Part shown: piece after piece, positions 1 through 7,111 of the stretch
Layout: every line of letters starts with the position of its first letter
Position numbering within the stretch: position 1 is the first letter of the stretch
NCBI GenBank assembly: GCA_025055575.1
Contig: JANWWP010000040.1
Location: 1 to 45,782 of the forward strand
Origin: Flavobacteriales bacterium
GTDB taxonomy: Bacteria; Bacteroidota; Bacteroidia; CAIKAF01
Length of the DNA: 45,782 nt
Reading direction: 5' to 3'
Made by a program: the position numbers and the translations under genes
Notes under the pieces: model-generated
Database searches by the model: none
What the model saw: the letters and a program-made list of their open reading frames with translations, nothing else
Told to the model about the DNA's origin: nothing

Positions 1-118
1 GGGCTGTACCATCCGTGTTGATACCCACGTTCTGGGCCATCCCAACAGGAAGTGCGAAGAATAGATGCAATCCCAGAAGATAAAAGCACAAAATTTTTTT
101 TAAGATATTATTTAGCAT
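1..118 (-). CDS. Secreted surface protein, 5' end only (runs off left edge)
   Basis: The complement starts with ATG at 118 and stays open to the window edge (39 codons). The product opens with a lysine-containing n-region, a hydrophobic stretch (about residues 9-25) and an Ala-Gln site, so a Sec signal peptide is likely. The residues just after it, AQNVGIN followed by a Thr-Asp-Gly turn, match the GQNVGIN segment that follows the signal peptide of the large protein encoded at 603-3842. In Bacteroidota this start is typical of secreted tail-fibre-domain or repeat proteins. The gene is therefore probably a neighbour paralogue of the larger one on the same strand, but only its first 39 codons are visible and the rest of its architecture is unknown. 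Confidence 0.7.
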   Translation of the reverse strand, partial: MLNNILKKILCFYLLGLHLFFALPVGMAQNVGINTDGTA

Positions 119-602
119 AATTATTGAAATTCCGATGCAAAGTTCGGCAAGACTTAGGCCATTTTTTTGATGATAGAAAGAAATCGTGAAGATTTAAGTA
201 TTAATAACCAACAAAAAAGACACTTAAAAAACCATATTAAACTTTTTAACACTCCCCATTGGGTATCCAGAGAGTGCAAAAAATCCTACTTGTTAGTACA
301 GATTCCCTAATCAGAAATCAAAATCCCCCTAACAACTAACTGACTTGGGCTGAGACTCCCAGCAATACATTTTTTTTCACAAAGAATCACAAAGAAGAAA
401 ATCAATTCTTAACAATACAATTCGAGAGAAATTTTCTTACCAAAATATATTCCTTAACGTTTCGTTCCTGATAATAAAAGAAAGTAAGAATATATCCATT
501 GCAAAGCGAGTAAGTTCTTTTTAATATTATTTATTTTTTTAACAATCTTTAAATCCCACGCCAAAATGTCAATAAACTGACAAAAATTTTAGTTACAGTC
601 CA
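119..602. other. AT-rich non-coding gap between two surface-protein genes
   Basis: About 480 bp with long A and T runs and no convincing reading frame on either strand. It lies downstream of the large repeat protein and upstream of the left-edge gene, so it should hold the terminator of the first and the promoter of the second. I see no exact TAnnTTTG box in the leftward orientation. A tandem pair of the 10-mer TCACAAAGAA sits at 377-396. Nothing else stands out. Confidence 0.55.
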
Positions 603-3600
603 TCATTTCTTAGTCGGGGAAAGTGTTGTTGTGTGCCGCGTCACCTGAATTGTTTCGTTCAAATGAAAGTCGGTTTTCTGGTTTTCCAGAGCTGTCAGTC
701 GTTCGGACAGCCATTCCAATTTTTGGGCAAGGATATTATTTTTCTCTACAAGGATTTTATTCTGTTGCTCCAGATTTTGAATTCTTCTGTAAAGCCCTTG
801 AATCCCCAGCAAGGCCACGCCGGCCACATCCGAAGCTGCCAAAGAGGAAGCCGCATCCGGGCCATCCAGAACGCCTGTTCCAAACATTGTGTAGAAATCT
901 TCTGCATAAGGCCCGATGTGATATTCCTGAGATCCTTTGTAAAACCAGCCTTCCACAGGCAATTGCTGCAATTTGTTGAGGACCTCCATGGGATCCAATT
1001 GTTGGAACCTGTCTTTTTTGGAACGGGAGGACGTGTTGGTCCAAACCCCGCCGCCCGAGAGATAGGCTCCATTGCCATTCCAACTGGCATCTCCTACATG
1101 AATAGGGTAATCCCCGTCCTGTCGGTTGATAACCAGAAAACCTGATGGGCTGCCTGAGCCCGATCCGAAGAAATACACGCGATGGGTTTCTGGATTGGCC
1201 GGGGAAACGTTTTGACCAAAAACCAAAGTAAAAGCCGCATTGGCGATGTTGCCGTAGCCTCCGGCCACGGCACTGTGAGAACCGTAGGCATAATTGTTTT
1301 CACCCCCGCTCACCGAACTGCCCCAGCCCTCAGCAACGTTGTTGTATCCCCCACTCACTGTTCCATAATTGCCAATGACGCTGTTTTGCTGCCCCCCTCC
1401 GACGGCCGCATAACTGGCTTCAATAGTATTGCTTTCGCCCCCGGCAATAATGGAACCCGAGAAATCAGCCGAATTAATAATTGTGTTGTTCAGCCCCCCG
1501 CCAATGGTGGCATATTGGCCCTCCGCCGTGTTATTTTCTCCTCCCAAGATTGCAGAATAATTCCCGTTGGTATTATTATTTCCTCCGCCCACCAGCACAG
1601 AGCCAATCCCCACCACAAAGTTTGAAATACCACCCCCGGAAAAGCCATGGTCCCCATCCACAAAATTGTTTTGACCTCCCGTCAGGACGCCGTAGGCGCC
1701 ATTTACTTGATTATTCTGACCTCCCCCAAGGAGGCCATATGGCGCCCATCCCGAAATAGAATTACTGATGCCACCTACCACCGTGGAACCATAAGGATTG
1801 GCTGTATTGCTATATCCCCCCGCCACTGTGGAATATTCACCATAAGCCGTGTTATAGCCTCCGCCACCCACAAACGTTGAAGATCCATAAGCGTTGTTAA
1901 AGCTTCCTCCTGCCACAACGGCGTAGGCGTTGTAAGTGGCATTGGAGGCCCCGCCACCAACCACGCTGGTGTTTCCGAAAGCTTGGTTTGAAACACCCCC
2001 CGATATGGTGGCAGTGGTGGCATGTACTTGATTTTGGAAGCCTCCACCAACTACGCTGGCCGAACCTGAAGCGGCATTATTATACCCTCCACCTACCACA
2101 CTATAATTAGCTAATGCTGTGTTGTAAACCCCACCGCCTATGAAACTGGCCTGATTTTGAGCTTCATTCACTGAGCCGCCTCCAATAAATGAGTAAGTTC
2201 CTCCAGCCTGGTTAAAATTCCCCCCACCCACGATGCTTCCGTAACCAGAGACGCTGTTGTACTGCCCTCCTCCTATACTCCCTGCACTGGTCATGACCGT
2301 GTTGTTTCGTCCGCCTGAGACCACAGACCAGTTTCCGTTGACCGTGTTTTCACTGCCGCCCGTAATTACGGCCTGGAGTCCTTGTGCATTGTTATTATAA
2401 CCCGCCCCCACGAAGGACATCAGGCCCTGGGAAAGATTTAAAGTGCCTCCCCCCACCACACTGCCGCCAGGTCCATAAGCGCCATTGTAAGTGCCCCCGC
2501 CTACAAAAGCATAGGGCGTAGCCGCCACATTTCCTCCACCCCCCGCAATGGTTGTCATGTAATCCGAACATTCATTTTGCTGTCCCCCTCCTATTGCGGA
2601 GAGAAACCCGCTGGCCACGTTTTGTTCCCCGCCTGACACTGTGCTTGTGTTGCCAAAAGCTTGGTTGTAGTTACCGCCGCCCACAACAGTAAAATCGGAA
2701 CCTGCTGTGTTGTTGTTACCCCCCGCCACAATGGCACCATATCCCAGAGCTTGGTTTTGTGTCCCTCCGGAAACAACGGCTGCGTTGCCCAAGGCTGAAT
2801 TATTACTTCCTCCGGCCACAACGCCCACCCATCCGTTGACCATATTTTGAGAACCACCGCAAAGCACCGCATTTATTCCAGCGGGTGATATCTGATTCAT
2901 GAATCCCCCTCCGATGAAACTTCCATCACCGGAAGCTTCATTTAAAAACCCGGTAAAAACACCTCCAGCATACCCCGTCACCTCATTTTGATATCCACCG
3001 GCTATGGTAGCGTACTCCTGGAAAGCTTTGTTGCCATCCCCGCCCAAGATTGAACACCATTTGCCTTTGGTGGTATTCACCATGCCGCCGGCAATCACGC
3101 TCCAGCCCCCCAGGGAGTCGATCAAGTGGCCACCGCCTCCGCCCACAAAAGAGTTTTTGGGGTAAACAATGCTGCCCAACCCCCCAACTACTACACTCCA
3201 GGGGCCCGTAACAATATTATTCTGGCCGCTAAGAATAGCCGAATAATCCCCCGATGCCACCATATCTGCACTATCCCTTAACGCCTGAAAATCCACGGCG
3301 AATGGCCCGCGCAAATGACCACCCCCATCCCTTTGAATGCTTCCGTTCGTATTGAATTTGAAAGCGATTTGATTATGAACCCTGACAACCAATGGCAGGC
3401 TGTCTATGGTTCCCACAAAGTTTGAATCGGGGTCCGTACCAGAATTACCTTTTAATAACCAACCTTGATCTCCACTTGCCGGACTGGATAAGGGGACCCA
3501 TAAACTGCCATCCCAATAATAAAACCCCGGCGCCACATCCGCAGAATTGTTTGTGTTATATACCAAAAGGCCCGTGGCGCAACAAGACGAAACCGTGGCC

Positions 3601-3842
3601 ATGTCCGAAGTGGAGGTAAGACTGACGCGGGGCAGAAGAAAACCTTTATCAGATGCTTTAACGTCCAGAATGGCGCTAGGATCCGGCGCCTCCCCCGTCA
3701 CGTTGATACCCACATTTTGTCCCTGCAGAACAATTGAATTTGTGCAAATTAATACCCCTATGAGAACAATTCTTTGATTTCTAAAAATATTTTTAAGACA
3801 GGTTTTTCTTAGAACCCGAATGGAGAAAGATTCTTTATTCAT
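603..3842 (-). CDS. Secreted YadA-head-like repeat protein with C-terminal peptidase S74 (tail-fibre chaperone) domain
   Basis: The product has 1079 residues. Residues 1-41 hold a long basic n-region and a hydrophobic core ending at LQGQ, a probable Sec signal. Residues 42-120 are the module common in Bacteroidota secreted fibres (GFLLPR, GLLVYNT and FYYWDGSLWVPL motifs). From about residue 200 to 875 there are about 44 copies of a 15-residue unit of the form S-V-V-x-G-G-x-x-N-x-A-x-G-x-x, the left-handed parallel beta-roll pattern of YadA-type adhesin heads. Residues about 945-1030 resemble the peptidase S74 intramolecular chaperone (SSRSKKD start, LPVEGW, YHIGPYAEDF), followed by a leucine/asparagine-rich coiled coil of about 35 residues and a short tail. 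There is no YadA membrane anchor and no recognisable T9SS C-terminal domain. It probably forms a trimeric surface fibre, but the export route is not evident. The start is the ATG after an AT-rich leader. Confidence 0.85.
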   Translation of the reverse strand: MNKESFSIRVLRKTCLKNIFRNQRIVLIGVLICTNSIVLQGQNVGINVTGEAPDPSAILDVKASDKGFLLPRVSLTSTSDMATVSSCCATGLLVYNTNNSADVAPGFYYWDGSLWVPLSSPASGDQGWLLKGNSGTDPDSNFVGTIDSLPLVVRVHNQIAFKFNTNGSIQRDGGGHLRGPFAVDFQALRDSADMVASGDYSAILSGQNNIVTGPWSVVVGGLGSIVYPKNSFVGGGGGHLIDSLGGWSVIAGGMVNTTKGKWCSILGGDGNKAFQEYATIAGGYQNEVTGYAGGVFTGFLNEASGDGSFIGGGFMNQISPAGINAVLCGGSQNMVNGWVGVVAGGSNNSALGNAAVVSGGTQNQALGYGAIVAGGNNNTAGSDFTVVGGGNYNQAFGNTSTVSGGEQNVASGFLSAIGGGQQNECSDYMTTIAGGGGNVAATPYAFVGGGTYNGAYGPGGSVVGGGTLNLSQGLMSFVGAGYNNNAQGLQAVITGGSENTVNGNWSVVSGGRNNTVMTSAGSIGGGQYNSVSGYGSIVGGGNFNQAGGTYSFIGGGSVNEAQNQASFIGGGVYNTALANYSVVGGGYNNAASGSASVVGGGFQNQVHATTATISGGVSNQAFGNTSVVGGGASNATYNAYAVVAGGSFNNAYGSSTFVGGGGYNTAYGEYSTVAGGYSNTANPYGSTVVGGISNSISGWAPYGLLGGGQNNQVNGAYGVLTGGQNNFVDGDHGFSGGGISNFVVGIGSVLVGGGNNNTNGNYSAILGGENNTAEGQYATIGGGLNNTIINSADFSGSIIAGGESNTIEASYAAVGGGQQNSVIGNYGTVSGGYNNVAEGWGSSVSGGENNYAYGSHSAVAGGYGNIANAAFTLVFGQNVSPANPETHRVYFFGSGSGSPSGFLVINRQDGDYPIHVGDASWNGNGAYLSGGGVWTNTSSRSKKDRFQQLDPMEVLNKLQQLPVEGWFYKGSQEYHIGPYAEDFYTMFGTGVLDGPDAASSLAASDVAGVALLGIQGLYRRIQNLEQQNKILVEKNNILAQKLEWLSERLTALENQKTDFHLNETIQVTRHTTTLSPTKK
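1210..3245 (-). repeat. About 44 in-frame ~45-bp repeats encoding YadA-head units
   Basis: Reading the complement, units of about 45 bp each encode 15 residues with a conserved Gly-Gly (usually followed by an Asn three residues later). Most units are exactly 15 residues; a few are 16-19 because of short insertions (for example around SPAGIN, WAPY and NSADFSG). The DNA copies are diverged, not identical, and all keep frame, so selection acts on the protein fold. Arrays like this can change unit number by recombination or slipped pairing. Confidence 0.85.
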
Positions 3843-4254
3843 ATTTTTTGATTAATTTTCCTGGAATGATAAAAATTAGGAAAGATGCTAAACATACGCA
3901 ATTCCATTTTCAAGCTAAAGGTTCCTTTGATTAATGTTATCAAAAGATTATTGTGAAAAACCAAGATATTTATCTACAACCAAGGAGCAAAATAATATCA
4001 AAAAATAGAATTTATTAAAAAAATAACAAAGTTTAACTTATTAAAAATTTAGAATTATTAATAATTGCACATATGATTATTAGCTTTACAAAAGCTATGC
4101 TTTTCAATTTTATTTGTTATGTTCTACATTTTCAAGCTTTTGTCTTATTTTCTAAAAGTTTTCGAGTTTTGTTAAGAGGGTGTGAAAAACCTCCTTTTTG
4201 ATAGGATAATTTAGTTGACCGGTATTACCTTAAATTTGTTTCACAATTTAATTT
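3843..4254. other. AT-rich divergent intergenic region (repeat protein / murA)
   Basis: About 410 bp very rich in A and T, with no credible gene. It must hold the promoters of the leftward surface-protein gene and of rightward murA. A hairpin-capable inverted repeat, TAGCTTT-ACA-AAAGCTA, sits at 4081-4097. The only exact Bacteroidota -7 box found is the one for murA near its right end. No -7 box was recognised for the leftward gene. Confidence 0.55.
4231..4238 (+). promoter_or_regulatory. Candidate -7 promoter box of murA
   Basis: TAAATTTG fits the Bacteroidota consensus TAnnTTTG exactly and ends 16 nt before the murA ATG. No TTTG/TTG -33 element is found at the usual ~19-nt spacing; the nearest TTG is at 4215-4217. 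Confidence 0.45.
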
Positions 4255-5565
4255 ATGAGTTCCTTTGTCATTGAAGGCGGCTACACCTTACGCGGCGCCA
4301 TTGAGCCGCAAGGCGCTAAAAACGAGGCCCTGCAAATCTTGAGCGCCACCTTGCTGACAGAAGAAGAAGTGGTGGTGGAAAATGTTCCGGAAATTTTGGA
4401 TGTCCTCAAATTGATTGAAATTTTAATGGACATGGGGGTTGAGGTAAAAAAAATAGACCGGGGCACCTATTCATTTTGTGCCCGGCATATCCAAACGGAT
4501 TATATTTTTTCTCCCTCTTTTATTGAAAAAGCCTCGCGGCTCAGAGGCTCGGTGATGTTGTTGGGTCCCATGCTGGCCCGTTTTGGGAAAGGCTTTATTC
4601 CCAAGCCGGGGGGCGATAAGATCGGCCGGCGGCGGCTGGATACCCACTTTCTTGGCTTTCAGAAACTGGGTGCGGCCTTTGATTATGACGACACTCAGGA
4701 AAGCTATACAGTGTCTGCAAAAAATCTCAAGGGCGGCTTTGTATACATGGAAGAAATTTCGGTGACGGGTACCGCCAACATGATTATGGCCGCCGCTCTG
4801 GCACAGGGCACGACCACACTGTATAATGCAGCCTGCGAACCCTATGTGCAGCAGCTGTGCCGGATGCTAATGGCTATGGGTGCGCGCATCGAAGGCGTGG
4901 GCTCCAACCTATTGACCATCCACGGGGTGGAACAACTCGGAGGCTGCCGTCATCGTTGCCTTCCTGACATGATTGAAGTCGGCAGCTTTATCGGTATGGC
5001 GGCCCTTACGCAATCTGAAATTACCATCACCAGAGCTGGCGTGGACCATTTGGGCATCATACCCCGCACCTTTGAAAAGCTCGGCATCATCATCGTACGA
5101 AATGGAGATGACCTCATCATACCCCAGCAAAAGAGCTACGCCATCGATACTTTCATTGACGGTTCCATTCTCACCATATACGATGCACCTTGGCCTGGAT
5201 TCACGCCGGATCTCATCAGCATTGTGTTGGTAACAGCCATTCAGGCCAAAGGCAGCGTACTCATCCACCAAAAAATGTTCGAAAGCCGCCTATTTTTTGT
5301 GGACAAGCTCATTGACATGGGCGCGCAGATCATATTGTGTGATCCACACCGGGCCACCGTGATTGGCCTGGACCGGCGCTTTCCCCTGCGCGGCATCACG
5401 ATGAGTTCGCCGGACATTCGGGCGGGCGTGGCACTGCTGATGGCGGCCATGAGTGCGGAAGGACGCAGCACCATCCACAATGTGGATCAAATCGACAGAG
5501 GATACGAACGCATCGAGGAACGGCTCAATGCCTTAGGCGCCCGGATTACCCGCTTTTCTTCTTAG
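4255..5565 (+). CDS. murA: UDP-N-acetylglucosamine 1-carboxyvinyltransferase MurA (Cys-to-Asp variant)
   Basis: A cytoplasmic enzyme that adds the enolpyruvyl group of phosphoenolpyruvate to UDP-GlcNAc, the first committed step of peptidoglycan synthesis. At 436 residues it is the family's normal length. The N-terminus carries the G-A-K-N-E motif (about residues 20-24; Lys22 is the conserved substrate-binding Lys), and the C-terminus the conserved SSPDIRAG segment. The active-site loop reads PGGDKIGRRR, with Asp121 (codon GAT at 4615-4617) where Escherichia coli has Cys115, the residue alkylated by fosfomycin. Asp at this place is known in naturally fosfomycin-insensitive MurA enzymes and keeps activity. 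The gene stands alone, preceded by a TAnnTTTG box and convergent with porT 8 bp downstream. Confidence 0.96.
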   Translation: MSSFVIEGGYTLRGAIEPQGAKNEALQILSATLLTEEEVVVENVPEILDVLKLIEILMDMGVEVKKIDRGTYSFCARHIQTDYIFSPSFIEKASRLRGSVMLLGPMLARFGKGFIPKPGGDKIGRRRLDTHFLGFQKLGAAFDYDDTQESYTVSAKNLKGGFVYMEEISVTGTANMIMAAALAQGTTTLYNAACEPYVQQLCRMLMAMGARIEGVGSNLLTIHGVEQLGGCRHRCLPDMIEVGSFIGMAALTQSEITITRAGVDHLGIIPRTFEKLGIIIVRNGDDLIIPQQKSYAIDTFIDGSILTIYDAPWPGFTPDLISIVLVTAIQAKGSVLIHQKMFESRLFFVDKLIDMGAQIILCDPHRATVIGLDRRFPLRGITMSSPDIRAGVALLMAAMSAEGRSTIHNVDQIDRGYERIEERLNALGARITRFSS

Positions 5566-5573
5566 TTAGTTTC

Positions 5574-6335
5574 TCACAAAGAACCTTCGAAATAAAAAGT
5601 GAGCAGCACCATACGGGAGTAGAGCCGCTCTATGGAGGAAGAATACATATGGTTTTCAGGGTACTTCACATTAAGAAAACCCCACGAAACACGCAGGCTG
5701 GGTGAAAATTTAAAATATTGAAGGTAAAAATCCAAGCCCACGCCCAAATCATAGGACAAATCATGCCGACGCAGTTTGAGCAGGTTGCCGCCTTTATCGT
5801 CTGTGCCGGCTTTGGAGGATAGGTCAAAAGAATATTTGATGCCCGTGTCCACATACACTCTGACATTATTTAAGCGGGCCGACTTAAAACGCAGCAACAG
5901 GGGCAATTCCAGATAGGTGGATTCCACGCTTTTCTGCACGTCATAATACGCGACAGAAGTGTCCGAAATGGTCTCACGAATGGAATAAATGAATTTTCTG
6001 GATCCAAAAGATAAACTGGGAAGGAAACGGAAATTTATGAATTCGTGGATTTTGACATTGCCTAACAACCCCATGGTGAAGCCTCCCTGGGGCCTCAGCT
6101 CGATTCGATAAACACTGTCCACCATTCCTGGATTGGCCACAGGCCGGATGCCCATAGGCATCGCGTTGGCCCCCAGCAAAAAGCCGAAATGAATGGGCTT
6201 TCGGTCCAGCTTGGGGAGATTGAGCGGTTTGGTGAAGCGCTGGGCTTGGCCAGGTAAAATACAATACCCCGTCAGCCATGCTATAGCCAATAGCCTGGAT
6301 AAATAACTAAACCCGCACAAAAAGAATTTTGTCAA
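5574..6335 (-). CDS. porT: PorT/SprT outer-membrane beta-barrel protein of the type IX secretion system
   Basis: 253 residues with a signal-like N-terminus ending in PGQAQ. The LPKLDRKPIHFGFLLG segment is characteristic of PorT, and amphipathic beta-strand patterns run to the C-terminus (aromatic-rich, ending FYFEGSL), as in an 8-stranded outer-membrane barrel. PorT is needed for type IX secretion and gliding in several Bacteroidota; its exact role is unclear. It lies 30 nt downstream of menG/ubiE on the same strand, a neighbourhood widely conserved in the phylum. No ATG is available before the signal sequence. The best start is TTG at 6333-6335; a second TTG five codons later is possible. 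The frame is open back to the menG stop. Confidence 0.85.
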   Translation of the reverse strand: MTKFFLCGFSYLSRLLAIAWLTGYCILPGQAQRFTKPLNLPKLDRKPIHFGFLLGANAMPMGIRPVANPGMVDSVYRIELRPQGGFTMGLLGNVKIHEFINFRFLPSLSFGSRKFIYSIRETISDTSVAYYDVQKSVESTYLELPLLLRFKSARLNNVRVYVDTGIKYSFDLSSKAGTDDKGGNLLKLRRHDLSYDLGVGLDFYLQYFKFSPSLRVSWGFLNVKYPENHMYSSSIERLYSRMVLLTFYFEGSL

Positions 6336-6365
6336 TCCAAAATGTAAACGTACAGAAAAAGCCCG

Positions 6366-7085
6366 TTATTTCCGTGCCTGAAAAAGGTGTACCAAACCTC
6401 CCGAAAAAGATTGGTATTCCACCTCACGCCAACCTTCGTCTTCCAGCATGTCGATGAAATTTCCTGGCGCTGGGAAAGCCATGACAGACCGATCCAGGTA
6501 GGAATAGGCCTGGGCGTCTCCCCCCAGCCAGCGGCCGGCCTGGGGCACAATTTTTGAATTGTAAAAACTAAAAAAGGTTTTGAACAGGGATTTCTGTGGC
6601 GCTGAAAACTCCAGAATGTACATCCGACCCCCCGGTTTCAAAACCCGATGCATTTCCTTCAAACCACGCCGAATATCCTGAAAATTGCGCACGCCAAAGG
6701 CCACCGAAAGTGTATCGAAATACCCGTCTTCGAAAGGCATCTCAAGGGCCGACCCTTGAATGAACAAAGGCGCATTTGGAAGTTCAGCTGCCCGAAGCCG
6801 GGCTTTGGAGAGCATTTGCAGGCTGATGTCCAGCCCTACGACTTCTGGCACGCCCGCTTTGGCAAAGGCCAACGCCAAATCGCCGGTGCCGGTGGCCACG
6901 TCCAAAAGACGAACAGGTTTGTGCAGCAGGGCCTGCCGAATAAGATGCTTACGCCAGCGGACATCCTGCCTGAAAGAGAGCAGGCGATTTAAAAAATCGT
7001 ATCTCGGCGCAATCCGGTCAAACATCTCCCGGATTTGTTCTTCTTTTGAAACTTCGGCGTTGTATGGTTTAATGTGTTCCGACAC
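6366..7085 (-). CDS. ubiE: Demethylmenaquinone methyltransferase MenG/UbiE
   Basis: SAM-dependent C-methyltransferase that converts demethylmenaquinone to menaquinone, the last step of the pathway whose earlier steps are served by menA and menC near the right end of this window. The glycine-rich SAM motif LLDVATGTGDLAL is clear, followed by VVGLDIS and the family signature around VAFGVRNFQD and HRVLKPGG. The frame is open much further upstream, into trkH, but without any methionine. Homology begins at SEHIKPYNAE, so I place the start at GTG 7083-7085. That gives 239 residues, the usual length, 26 nt after the trkH stop. It is co-directional with rfaE1, trkH and porT and probably co-transcribed. 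Confidence 0.93.
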   Translation of the reverse strand: MSEHIKPYNAEVSKEEQIREMFDRIAPRYDFLNRLLSFRQDVRWRKHLIRQALLHKPVRLLDVATGTGDLALAFAKAGVPEVVGLDISLQMLSKARLRAAELPNAPLFIQGSALEMPFEDGYFDTLSVAFGVRNFQDIRRGLKEMHRVLKPGGRMYILEFSAPQKSLFKTFFSFYNSKIVPQAGRWLGGDAQAYSYLDRSVMAFPAPGNFIDMLEDEGWREVEYQSFSGGLVHLFQARK

Positions 7086-7111
7086 AGAAAGAGACCGTAT
7101 TTTATTAACGT

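Noticed and set aside
633-1145. Rightward open frames opposite the repeat-protein gene
   Set aside because: They have no family features and mirror the repeats of the real leftward gene.
1210-3245. A CRISPR-like array (regular ~45-bp period)
   Set aside because: All units are coding in one frame with diverged copies and no unique spacers; the period is the 15-residue protein unit.
603-3842. A classical trimeric autotransporter
   Set aside because: Head repeats are present, but the C-terminal YadA anchor barrel is absent and an S74-like domain is there instead.
4081-4097. TAGCTTT-ACA-AAAGCTA as a terminator
   Set aside because: The stem is AT-rich, both flanking genes are transcribed away from it and no T tail follows, so there is nothing for it to terminate.
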